64,000 bases of DNA from Flavobacteriales bacterium UBA1986 (GTDB lineage: Bacteria > Bacteroidota > Bacteroidia > Flavobacteriales_G > Salibacteraceae), in assembly GCA_002336245.1 (NCBI GenBank), contig DDDG01000016.1, positions 34,743-98,742 of the forward strand, read 5' to 3'. The notes beneath the pieces are model-generated. The model ran no database searches, was not told the DNA's origin, and saw only the letters and a list, made by a program, of their open reading frames with translations. Positions 9,906 through 17,792 of this stretch are shown piece by piece. Made by a program: the position numbers and the translations under genes. Numbering within the stretch: the first letter of the stretch is position 1; each line of letters starts with the position of its first letter.

Positions 9906-10538
9906 ATGTCTTCAATTGTAGGAAAAAAGGCTCCCCATTTCAGCGCAAAAGCAGTCGTTAATGGCGGAGAAATGGTGGATGGGTTTTCACTAGATCAATA
10001 CCTCGGTAAAAACTACGTGGTATTTTTCTTTTACCCAAAAGACTTCACATTCGTATGCCCAACCGAGCTTCATGCATTTCAATCCCGTCTTCAAGATTTT
10101 AAAGATCGTGGTGCAGAAGTCGTTGCATGCTCAACAGATACAGAAGAATCGCATTGGGGTTGGTTGCAAATGAGTAAAGCCACTGGCGGTATTCAAGGCA
10201 TCACTTATCCAATCGTCGCCGATACAGCGAAAACCATCAGCATGAACTACGGTGTTTTGGCTGGTGATTACGATTATAACGACGACGGTGAAATGATTGC
10301 AGACGGACCTATGATCGCCTACCGTGGCCTTTTCATCATGGACAAGGCAGGCATGGTTCATCACGCCACCATCAACAACTTCCCACTGGGACGTAATGTT
10401 GACGAAGCCTTGAGAACTCTTGATGCACTTCAGCACTTTGAAGAGAACGGAGAAGTTTGTCCGGCGAACTGGAATAAAGGAGACGAAGCGATGGCAGAAA
10501 ACCACGACGGAGTTGCCTCTTACCTCTCCTCGCACTAA
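9906..10538 (+). CDS. Typical 2-Cys peroxiredoxin (AhpC/Prx1 family)
   Basis: Cytoplasmic thiol peroxidase that reduces hydrogen peroxide, organic hydroperoxides and peroxynitrite with electrons from thioredoxin or AhpF-like partners. The 210-residue chain has the peroxidatic cysteine C51 in the FTFVCPTE motif and the resolving cysteine C185 in GEVCPANW, so it is a typical 2-Cys enzyme. The chain lacks a signal peptide. It is monocistronic: its own promoter lies upstream and a strong hairpin terminator follows 20 bases after the stop. A role in oxidative stress defence is inferred from the family; no OxyR-type operator was recognised. Confidence 0.96.
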   Translation: MSSIVGKKAPHFSAKAVVNGGEMVDGFSLDQYLGKNYVVFFFYPKDFTFVCPTELHAFQSRLQDFKDRGAEVVACSTDTEESHWGWLQMSKATGGIQGITYPIVADTAKTISMNYGVLAGDYDYNDDGEMIADGPMIAYRGLFIMDKAGMVHHATINNFPLGRNVDEALRTLDALQHFEENGEVCPANWNKGDEAMAENHDGVASYLSSH

Positions 10539-10556
10539 GCGAAACTAAAGCCCAAA

Positions 10557-10593
10557 GAAAAAGCCCATCCGACATAGTCGTATGGGCTTTTTT
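10557..10593 (+). terminator. Rho-independent terminator, probably bidirectional
   Basis: The stem GCCCAT-c-CGAC pairs with GTCG-t-ATGGGC around an ATA loop and is followed by TTTTTT; the A-run on the left side makes it work on the other strand too. It separates the peroxiredoxin gene from the convergent FecR-like gene. Confidence 0.9.
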
Positions 10594-10612
10594 CATTTAA
10601 GGTCTTTTTGGA

Positions 10613-11506
10613 TTACTCTTCCATCTTACCAGAACCAATACGATTCAAGTAATCTTTGTAAGAATCCGTGAAGTCTTTTACGTCTGGCTCTTTGTTGGCA
10701 GCTTTAAGGAACTTTTCCGTGCTGTTTAGATAGAAACCATTGCTTTCAAGATAGGCTCCTGAAACCATGTTCTGAAGAGCACTCTCGCTATCTCCAGCCA
10801 TTCCTGTAACAGTTCCTCTCTCATCAACTGAAGGAATCTTCAAAATGATGGACTCGCCGCTTTCGATGGAATCACCCTTCTTCACTACAGTAAGTTTGTA
10901 CACCTCATCTGGGTTTAACTTAAGTGCAGCGAAATCAATAACGTGAGAGTTGTCTGCTGTTTCAATACCGTAAATCTCTTCATCGAAGAAGTTGCTTACT
11001 GATACGCGAACCTCTGCAACACCTTCTTTAGCCAACCAGTTGATTTTTGTTGGCATCAAAAGAATTTTAGAAGAAGGGGCAGAAAGCACATCAACTTTTA
11101 TGTTGGCAACACTTCGCCCTACAGAACCCGTAATGCTCATGTTGTTCGCATGTCCGTCCTTTTTAGTGATGTCACTGAAGATGTACTCCATATACTTCTG
11201 AGCAAGTCCAGAGTTGTCTGCAACGAACTTTCCCGATAGATCAGAAACGTTGTAGATTCCTTTAGCTCGTAACTCAATAGTTTTTCCAGAGCTGGAGGCC
11301 AAGCCAAGGTAGGCATCGTCTCCAAGAATAATTTTGTCTTTCGATTGAAGTTTCATTCCCGTCATTAGGGGAGTGAACTTATTGGGAGTGATCGATTGTT
11401 CTACGGCGTTTTCACCCTTTACTGCTAGTACCTTGTAAGATACAGTTTGTGCTGTGAGGGTATAGAAGCTGAAAGCAAAGGCTCCAAGTAATATCAGCTT
11501 TTTCAT
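10613..11506 (-). CDS. Secreted FecR-like domain protein, function unknown
   Basis: The 297-residue exported protein begins with a clear signal peptide (MKKLILLGAFAFSFYTLTAQ). The part after it reads like the extracytoplasmic FecR fold: a short strand with 'VKGENAVE', 'L..GMKLQSKDKIILGDDAYLGL' and 'GKTIELRAKGIYNVSDL', the pattern of charged surface strands also found in 'FecR domain' proteins that are not anti-sigma factors. The rest is unassigned. There is no transmembrane segment and no sigma factor next door, so it is not a standard FecR anti-sigma regulator. It is transcribed divergently from the CHASE2 gene with 153 bases between the starts; FecR-like and CHASE2 domains tend to occur together in signalling proteins, which makes a shared function plausible. 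Domain call is by eye and moderate. Confidence 0.65.
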   Translation of the reverse strand: MKKLILLGAFAFSFYTLTAQTVSYKVLAVKGENAVEQSITPNKFTPLMTGMKLQSKDKIILGDDAYLGLASSSGKTIELRAKGIYNVSDLSGKFVADNSGLAQKYMEYIFSDITKKDGHANNMSITGSVGRSVANIKVDVLSAPSSKILLMPTKINWLAKEGVAEVRVSVSNFFDEEIYGIETADNSHVIDFAALKLNPDEVYKLTVVKKGDSIESGESIILKIPSVDERGTVTGMAGDSESALQNMVSGAYLESNGFYLNSTEKFLKAANKEPDVKDFTDSYKDYLNRIGSGKMEE

Positions 11507-11610
11507 TTTTATGTGGTCTTTGGTTTGACTTTCTTTTATAAATCTAAATTAGCAATTAAATGCAGAGTAAGGAGCTGACATTCATCACCTAGCATTTAAG
11601 TGGTGGGGGA

Positions 11611-11641
11611 TTTGCTGAATTTTAACGAATAAGTACCTTGC
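11611..11641 (+). promoter_or_regulatory. Promoter of the CHASE2 gene
   Basis: TTTG (11611-11614), a 19-base spacer, then TACCTTGC (11634-11641), one mismatch from TAnnTTTG. This is the full Bacteroidota -33/-7 arrangement and places the transcript start only about 12 bases before the ATG at 11660. Confidence 0.6.
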
Positions 11642-11659
11642 ACCACCAAGTGAGACTCA

Positions 11660-12865
11660 ATGATAAAGAGATTTAAAGACGCCTTCTGGGGCACTGTTCT
11701 CATCTTCGTGATAGTGCTTTGTGTAAAGGCCTTGCCAAACATCGACGCCATCGACCCTATCGCCGATGCCCTTCGGGACTACAATGAAACCGACATCGTA
11801 TTTTCCAAAATGTTCGATGAGCAACCAATCGACACGAATATTACGATTGTGAACTTTGCTCAAGTAGACCGAGCAACCATAGGCCGGATGCTCGAGATCA
11901 TTGGCAAACACAAGCCTGCTGTAGTCGGAATTGATGCCTTCTTCCGCTCTGAAAAAGGTCCGATGCAGGATTTCCCCTTGATGATGGGGATGTCTAAAGT
12001 TGAAAACCTTGTCCTTGTTAGTGAACTCGATTCGCCCGACACCAAAACTGGGCACTTCAATCGAGTGAATAAGTCAAATCCAATGTTTCTCGATTATGCA
12101 AGTACGGGCTTTGCAAATGTTGTGACTGGGGAAAATGAACATGAGGGAGGTTTTAGAACTGTTCGGGAATTCATCCCTCGAAAAACAGTCCGCGATTCAT
12201 TAGAATTAAATTTCACGGCAAAAATTGTTTCCTATTTTGATAGTTCTGCTCTGAAGGTCCTTCTTGCGAGAGACAAGGAGGAAGAGGTGATTAAATGGAG
12301 AGGTCCGTATTCTAAATTCTTCACACTTGGAGTCGACAATGTTTTGAATGAACAATTCGACCCCTCCATCATAGAAGGCAAAATTGTGCTCTTTGGGTAC
12401 ATCGGTGAATACGTAGGAGATGATGAATCGCACATCGATAAATTCTACACTCCATTGAATGAACGCATGGCCGGAAGAGCGTATCCCGACATGTATGGAA
12501 TTACAGTACACGCCAATGTGATCTCGATGATTCTCAATCGAAGTTACATCGACCGGCTTCCAGAGTGGGCAAACTTTTTAATGTACGCCTTTGTCACATT
12601 CTTAAACGTACTTCTATTCTTATACATCGCGGAGAAAAGGAGAACTTGGTATGACGTAATCACCAAACCTTTTCAGATTGTGGAATTGGTGCTCTTCTTA
12701 GCAATACCGGTTTGGGTTCTTTACTATTGGAACTTCCAAGTCGACATTTCTAACATCCTAATTGCGGTAGCATTTGCTGGTGACATCACAGAGCTGTATG
12801 CAAGTACGATCAGAGGTTTTGCAGTGAAGCAAATCGGAAAAGCAAAGTCACTTATCCAAAAATAA
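11660..12865 (+). CDS. CHASE2 domain membrane protein without output domain
   Basis: The 401-residue protein has one N-terminal membrane helix (about residues 9-24), a large extracytoplasmic CHASE2 sensory domain (about 35-300, with the typical blocks 'ITIVNFAQVDRATIG', 'VVGIDAFF', 'IIEGKIVLFGYIGE' and 'GITVHANVISMILN'), and three closely spaced C-terminal helices (about 312-330, 346-362, 366-385). CHASE2 normally feeds a cytoplasmic histidine kinase, cyclase or Ser/Thr kinase domain, but here only some 20 residues follow the last helix. It must therefore signal through a partner or act structurally. It is transcribed divergently from the FecR-like gene and is followed 61 bases later by a lipoprotein/DUF5723 pair. 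The ligand is unknown. Confidence 0.88.
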   Translation: MIKRFKDAFWGTVLIFVIVLCVKALPNIDAIDPIADALRDYNETDIVFSKMFDEQPIDTNITIVNFAQVDRATIGRMLEIIGKHKPAVVGIDAFFRSEKGPMQDFPLMMGMSKVENLVLVSELDSPDTKTGHFNRVNKSNPMFLDYASTGFANVVTGENEHEGGFRTVREFIPRKTVRDSLELNFTAKIVSYFDSSALKVLLARDKEEEVIKWRGPYSKFFTLGVDNVLNEQFDPSIIEGKIVLFGYIGEYVGDDESHIDKFYTPLNERMAGRAYPDMYGITVHANVISMILNRSYIDRLPEWANFLMYAFVTFLNVLLFLYIAEKRRTWYDVITKPFQIVELVLFLAIPVWVLYYWNFQVDISNILIAVAFAGDITELYASTIRGFAVKQIGKAKSLIQK

Positions 12866-12912
12866 GCGTTGATATCTACCGAAAGCACGTGATTTGCAAG
12901 AAGAAAACGACC

Positions 12913-12920
12913 TATTTTTG
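12913..12920 (+). promoter_or_regulatory. -7 promoter box next to a start codon
   Basis: TATTTTTG fits TAnnTTTG exactly and lies 6 bases before the lipoprotein ATG at 12927. If used, the mRNA would be leaderless or nearly so. A TTTG at 12893-12896 is present but the spacing (16) is short. Confidence 0.45.
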
Positions 12921-12926
12921 TTTCGA

Positions 12927-14519
12927 ATGAGCAAAGCCCTGAAGATTACAACCTTCTGCTCGGTATTCCTACTCCTCCTATTTTCTTGCGAGAAGTTTGA
13001 TAGCCTGAAAGAGAACTGGCGCCCCAGTCTTGCGGTGCCATTGCTGTACACAACAGTAGATGTCTATGATATTTTGGCGAAGGCAAATCGAAATGATTTG
13101 GTGATCATCAACGAAAACACCGGTCTGCTCGCCTTGAGTTATAAAGGTGTTTTAGTGTCTTCCTCACCATCCGACATCGTTCAGCTGCCAAACCAGAGTG
13201 GAACCTTTGTAGTGAATTCCCCACTTCCTCTTATGCCAATTTCTGGGAGCATTTCTCAATCCGTCTCCCAAACCCAAACCTTATTACCCTCTGGAATCGT
13301 CGAGCTGTCAAAAATCATTTTTCGCAGTGGTAAGCTGATTTACAGCCTCGGTTCGTCCTTCGGTGGGTCGGGAAGTGTTGACTTTAGCATTGTTTCTCTC
13401 TCCAAAGACGGAAGTGTTTTTCAACGAACAATAAATCTGAACACCTTAGATACCTTGGACCTTGCTGGATTTGAATTGGATCTCTCAAAAACCTCACTTG
13501 GCTTCAACGAGTTTTTAATGAACATCACTGCTACCATCACTGGAAGTGCTGGTGATCCAATACCGAGCCCGATGGCTACTTTCAGCATTGACCTAAAAGA
13601 CCTTGACTATGAAGAAGTCTACGGTGACTTTAAGACTCAAACGGTTACAGCAGACGAGGACTCCATTCTCATCAAGCTGTTTGGCAAGTTGAAGGATGTA
13701 GGGCAGATTTCCTTTGAAGGCCCAAGCATTCACTTATATGCTACCAACAGTTTTGGTTTTCCGGTGAGGATATCATTCGATGATTTGTACACCTACAACA
13801 CCATTTCAGGCGACACCTTTAAATTGGGCATTGACCCAAATTCAAGCACCTTCGACATCGACTACCCTCCTGCTTCAAGGATTGGAGATTCGACGCTTTC
13901 CTCAATAACTTTCAATCGGAGCAACAGTACAGTTGAGGAAATCGTGAGCCCTACACCAAAGTGGTTGATTAGCAAAGTGACCGGTATTATGAATGCCGAT
14001 GGCGTGCCCGCCGAGAATCATTTACATCGGGATGCCAAGCTTCAAATTGAAACTGAATTGGAGCTTCCACTATCGGGAAAAGTTTTTAACTATGGTTTTC
14101 GAGATACCTCTGAGTACAGCTTCTCGGAATCGATTGACGAAATTGACTCCATCTTGGTTCGCGCCAACATCATCAACGGTTTCCCCATCGACGCTCAAGT
14201 TCAGGTCTACCTCACAGATGAGAACTACAAAATCACCGATTCCATATTTCCAGGCATAAACGAAAACCTCATTGCCTCGGGTAAAATCAATTCAAAAGGA
14301 CGTGTGTCAGAACCTGCCAAGAAAGTAACCGATGTGAAAATTCAAAAAGATCGTGTTCCAAACATCACAAACGCTTCCTACCTCATCACTGATATGAGAT
14401 TTCAGACCTCTCAAAAAGGAGATGTGTCCGTCAAAATTTTTGATGACTATGAGATTAGCCTAAAGATTGGATTAAAAGTAGATGGCAAAGTACCTCTAGG
14501 AGACAGTGAAGGCAACTAG
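12927..14519 (+). CDS. Putative lipoprotein, function unknown
   Basis: The start is set at the ATG 12927 because it opens a lipoprotein signal peptide ending in the lipobox LFSC (Cys21); the upstream in-frame TTG at 12894 would add 11 charged residues. The 530-residue product is Ser/Thr/Asp-rich and strand-rich over its whole length, without a domain I recognise. It is expected in the periplasm-facing or surface leaflet of the outer membrane. Its last 14 bases overlap the GTG of the second DUF5723 gene, which points to a lipoprotein-barrel partnership, analogous to the overlapped DUF5723-CHAT pair upstream. Confidence 0.8.
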   Translation: MSKALKITTFCSVFLLLLFSCEKFDSLKENWRPSLAVPLLYTTVDVYDILAKANRNDLVIINENTGLLALSYKGVLVSSSPSDIVQLPNQSGTFVVNSPLPLMPISGSISQSVSQTQTLLPSGIVELSKIIFRSGKLIYSLGSSFGGSGSVDFSIVSLSKDGSVFQRTINLNTLDTLDLAGFELDLSKTSLGFNEFLMNITATITGSAGDPIPSPMATFSIDLKDLDYEEVYGDFKTQTVTADEDSILIKLFGKLKDVGQISFEGPSIHLYATNSFGFPVRISFDDLYTYNTISGDTFKLGIDPNSSTFDIDYPPASRIGDSTLSSITFNRSNSTVEEIVSPTPKWLISKVTGIMNADGVPAENHLHRDAKLQIETELELPLSGKVFNYGFRDTSEYSFSESIDEIDSILVRANIINGFPIDAQVQVYLTDENYKITDSIFPGINENLIASGKINSKGRVSEPAKKVTDVKIQKDRVPNITNASYLITDMRFQTSQKGDVSVKIFDDYEISLKIGLKVDGKVPLGDSEGN

Positions 14520-15867
14520 GTTCATCATACTGTTCATCGCCCTTTTTCCAATCGCCTTGAATGCGCAGTTGGAGCACACCTTGTACGGCTTTAAAACTGT
14601 CCCACAACTGGTAAAGCTCAATCCGGCAATGATGCCTTTGAGTAAGGTGAACGTAACTCTATTTCCTGCTCTTTCTTCCGTAGCCTTTGGCGCCAATACC
14701 AGTGGGTTAACCGTCAATCAACTGGCGGCAGAAGACATTTCTGTATTTGAGGACGCCCTTTCAAAAATGAAAGACAGGAATTTCCTCACCGTTAAAAATG
14801 AAATCGAATTGCTTCATTTGGGTTTAAAGCTTGGTGATAATTACGTCAGTGGCTCGGTTACAAGTCATACCCGATTTGGCCTTGCTTACCCAGGAGACCT
14901 TGCACGTCTGATTTGGGAAGGAAACGGTAAGAGCTTTTTGGGTGACCGCGCCAACATGGACAACCTCACCATCAATACTGGTTCATACTTGGAATATGGT
15001 GTCGGTATAGCTCGAACGGTAGGCAAATCTTTGAACATCGGAGCTCGAGTAAAGTACCTGTCTGGACTGTTTAATGTGCACACTCGAGAATCGCAATTGG
15101 GACTTTACACAGACTCTCTTTCATTTGACCTGGTTCTGGATGGTGCCTTTGACCTGCGGACTTCCGGCTTGCCGAACCTAAACGATACAGCAGAGTTTTC
15201 TCTAAATCCACAAGAACTTCTTTTTTCCAACAACAATGGGCTTGGGCTTGACGTGGGAATAAGCTATGAAGGAAAAGGTGGCTTTAATGTGTCTGGTTCC
15301 ATCATCAACATAGGAAGAATTACGTGGAAGAACAACGTGAACACCTATCAAAACCCTGACATTTCTTTCGAATTTAGTGGCGTTCCCATCAACGACATCC
15401 TCGGCGGGGGTAACGACTCATCAAGCACATCTTCCTTCCAAGTTTTACAAGACAGCCTTTCGTCTATATTCAGTGTTGGTCAGAGTAAAAACCCTTACAG
15501 TACCAGCTTACCCACACAAGGATTTCTCAGCTTTTCGCAGTCTCTTTTTGACCGTGTTGAAGTTGGCGTGCTGGGAACTGCCATCATTCAAGATAAAGCC
15601 ATACGCATGGGTGTGCGAGCTAACGGATCAATTTTCATTGGGAAGTGGCTCGGGTTCACCATGAACTACGGTATTTATGGCGGCTCGTGGGTAAACGTTG
15701 GCGCCGGACTAAGCTTGGCCGCGGGGCCAGTTCAGTTCTATGTTCTATCCGATAATGTGCTTGGTTTTATCCAACCCTTCGACAGTAAAAATGCACATGC
15801 CCGTTTCGGTTTCAACCTTACGATTGGCAAAAACTACAGCAAGGCTCGCCTTAAGGTGAAAGCCTAG
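14506..15867 (+). CDS. DUF5723 family outer-membrane barrel-like protein (copy 2)
   Basis: The 453-residue product has a signal peptide (FIILFIALFPIALNAQ) and the same opening as copy 1 (HTLYGFKTVPQLVKLNPA...), followed by barrel-like strands and the block 'NGLGLDVGISYEGKGGFNVSGSIINIG' that aligns with 'SGLGFDFGARLEVLDRFTISASVLDLG' of copy 1. It starts with GTG at 14506, inside the end of the lipoprotein gene. The two copies are distant paralogues, each translationally linked to a different exported partner. The gene ends one base before the end of the convergent GH73 gene. Confidence 0.78.
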   Translation: MKATRFIILFIALFPIALNAQLEHTLYGFKTVPQLVKLNPAMMPLSKVNVTLFPALSSVAFGANTSGLTVNQLAAEDISVFEDALSKMKDRNFLTVKNEIELLHLGLKLGDNYVSGSVTSHTRFGLAYPGDLARLIWEGNGKSFLGDRANMDNLTINTGSYLEYGVGIARTVGKSLNIGARVKYLSGLFNVHTRESQLGLYTDSLSFDLVLDGAFDLRTSGLPNLNDTAEFSLNPQELLFSNNNGLGLDVGISYEGKGGFNVSGSIINIGRITWKNNVNTYQNPDISFEFSGVPINDILGGGNDSSSTSSFQVLQDSLSSIFSVGQSKNPYSTSLPTQGFLSFSQSLFDRVEVGVLGTAIIQDKAIRMGVRANGSIFIGKWLGFTMNYGIYGGSWVNVGAGLSLAAGPVQFYVLSDNVLGFIQPFDSKNAHARFGFNLTIGKNYSKARLKVKA

Positions 15868-15868
15868 G

Positions 15869-16822
15869 CTAAGGTTGCATTTTGAGGCTTTGACCTTTTT
15901 CCAAACTTGCCCCCTTTTCTAGGCCATTATACTTCAAGAGCTTCTTCAGCTTGATGGCCTCCTGCTGACTGATGCTCCAAGGCGTATCGCCCTCTTTAAC
16001 AGTGTAGGTCTTTAAAACACTCTTTCTGCGTTTGGGCTGTAGGTATATGATTTCGCCTTTCTCAAACTCATGATCGCGCTGAACGTCGTTGTAAGCTTTC
16101 ACTTGCCACAGTCCGATGTTGAGTTGATGAGCCAATACAGCGGCCGACACATGGTGGGGCGATAAAATGTAGCGCACCCGGTTTGGACTGAGTCTTTCCC
16201 GAACCACAACTTCGTTTGCTCGGGGAAGACCCGCTGTGGCTTTCTTAGGTTCTTTAATTTCTTGAACAATCTCAGGCTCTTGTGTTTCTGCCTCCTCATC
16301 CCTGATGATTTTCTTCTGAAATTTAGGATCGTCGTATTGATGCAGTTCGTTGTCCTCTATAATTTTGATGAGCAGATCTGGATATTTAGGATCGGTAGCA
16401 TAACCCGCTTTCTTGAGTCCTCTCGCCCAAGATTTATAGTCGGTCGATTTGAATTCGTACAAGAATTGATATCTGTTTGATTGCAAGAATTTTGAGTGGT
16501 CACGAAAAGATTCCCAAGCACTAGAATAGACTCGAAAACATTCATTCTTGGCGTCGTCGTCTTTATAAATGCGCTTGCCCTCCCAGTTCGAATGACATTT
16601 AATCCCGAAGTGATTGTTTGCTTTGGTTGCGAGCATGCTGTTGCCATTGTTGCTTTCCAATAAGCCTTGAGCTAGTGTGATGCTCGCTGGGATTCCGTAC
16701 AACTTCATCTCTGATATTGCCACTTCCTGAAAACGATCGATGTACTCAGCCCGAGTATAGTCAGCGGAATAAGAGAGCTGAGAACAGCAGAATAATAGGA
16801 AATAGAAAGAAATGCGCATCAA
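15869..16822 (-). CDS. Glucosaminidase (GH73)/LysM peptidoglycan hydrolase
   Basis: The exported 317-residue protein has a signal peptide (residues 1-20) followed by a GH73/FlgJ-type N-acetylglucosaminidase domain (about 25-165), with the catalytic Glu in AQGLLESNNGNS (E56) and the conserved NNHFGIKC block. The C-terminal half holds two LysM-like peptidoglycan-binding units: a weak one at about 210-265 and a clear one (YTVKEGDTPWSIS) at about 273-315. It probably cleaves glycan strands during growth or cell separation in the periplasm. The Bacteroidota form is very similar in order and length. Confidence 0.9.
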   Translation of the reverse strand: MMRISFYFLLFCCSQLSYSADYTRAEYIDRFQEVAISEMKLYGIPASITLAQGLLESNNGNSMLATKANNHFGIKCHSNWEGKRIYKDDDAKNECFRVYSSAWESFRDHSKFLQSNRYQFLYEFKSTDYKSWARGLKKAGYATDPKYPDLLIKIIEDNELHQYDDPKFQKKIIRDEEAETQEPEIVQEIKEPKKATAGLPRANEVVVRERLSPNRVRYILSPHHVSAAVLAHQLNIGLWQVKAYNDVQRDHEFEKGEIIYLQPKRRKSVLKTYTVKEGDTPWSISQQEAIKLKKLLKYNGLEKGASLEKGQSLKMQP

Positions 16823-16886
16823 ACGAATTTACGGCCAGCCATGCAGGGGACTTGTATCCGCGCGTTCATTTGTAAACAGGATTGTG

Positions 16887-17792
16887 TTAGTCGAAACGAC
16901 TCTCGAATGAAGCGTTTCCCTGCAGCCCCCCCGTGTGAATCAGAAGAAGTTTACTTCCCTGAGGTATTCCTCCTTTGCGCAGCATTTCAAACATTCCAAA
17001 CACCATTTTAGCAGTGTAGATGTAATCGAGCTGAATCCCTGCAGCCTGCTTGAAATTTCTTGTAAAATCCACCAAGTCTTGGGTGACTTTCGCGAAGCCT
17101 CCAAAATGAAAATCGTTCAAAACCGACCAGGGATTGACCTGCGCCAAATTGTACTTCGAGAGCATCTGTTCAATCTCCTTTTCCATAAAGCCTCCTTTCA
17201 AAGAACTCACCCCAACAATCTCGGCTCTTTTGGGCCCTGAAATCAAGCCACTCAATGTTGTTCCACTTCCGATTGGGCAGAAGACCAAATCGAAGTGTTC
17301 TTCAACTTCAGAGAGAATTTCCTGGCAACCACGAATGCCTTCTACGTTTGAACCACCTTCTGGAATGAAATGCAAATCGCCGTAGATTTCGATCAGATTT
17401 GCCGGCAAACCATTCGATCGAATGTGTCGATACTCATCTCGTGAAATGAAGTGCGGTTTCATTCCCTTCGAACGACAAAAATCTAAACTGGGATTCGATG
17501 CTTCTTCTCCCCGAACTATTGCCAACAAAGGAATGTCCCGCTGCCAGCAGGCCTCTGCCGACGCGACCAAGTGATTTGAATAAGCACCTCCAAGAGTGAT
17601 GATTCCAGATTTTCCTGAAGAACTGAAAGCTTCGAAATTATACTTGAGCTTCCGCCACTTATTGCCAGAAACTACTAGGTGAATGAGGTCGTCGCGCTTG
17701 ATGAAAACCTCGATGTTCTTGGATGAAAAAAGCGGGTGCTGAACCTTCTCCAGTGGACTCGGCAGCTTAAAAGAAGCTTGCTTGGAAATCAA
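16887..17792 (-). CDS. 1-aminocyclopropane-1-carboxylate deaminase/D-cysteine desulfhydrase family enzyme
   Basis: A fold type II PLP enzyme of 301 residues. The PLP-binding lysine is K45 in the block SGNKWRKLKYN, followed by GGAYSNHLVA (phosphate/carboxylate contacts) and the PLP-phosphate loop in CPIGSGTTLSGL. Family members deaminate ACC or break down D-cysteine to pyruvate, ammonia and sulfide; the sequence alone does not decide which. It overlaps the end of tyrS by 4 bases and lies downstream of it, so the two form an operon on the minus strand. Confidence 0.88.
   Translation of the reverse strand: MISKQASFKLPSPLEKVQHPLFSSKNIEVFIKRDDLIHLVVSGNKWRKLKYNFEAFSSSGKSGIITLGGAYSNHLVASAEACWQRDIPLLAIVRGEEASNPSLDFCRSKGMKPHFISRDEYRHIRSNGLPANLIEIYGDLHFIPEGGSNVEGIRGCQEILSEVEEHFDLVFCPIGSGTTLSGLISGPKRAEIVGVSSLKGGFMEKEIEQMLSKYNLAQVNPWSVLNDFHFGGFAKVTQDLVDFTRNFKQAAGIQLDYIYTAKMVFGMFEMLRKGGIPQGSKLLLIHTGGLQGNASFESRFD

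Noticed and set aside
10131..10535. 134-residue minus-strand frame inside the peroxiredoxin gene
   Set aside because: Antisense to a conserved enzyme and no own start signal.
10613..11506. FecR anti-sigma regulator of a TonB-type signalling system
   Set aside because: It has a cleavable signal peptide and no membrane helix or sigma factor partner, and no SusC-type receptor is next to it.
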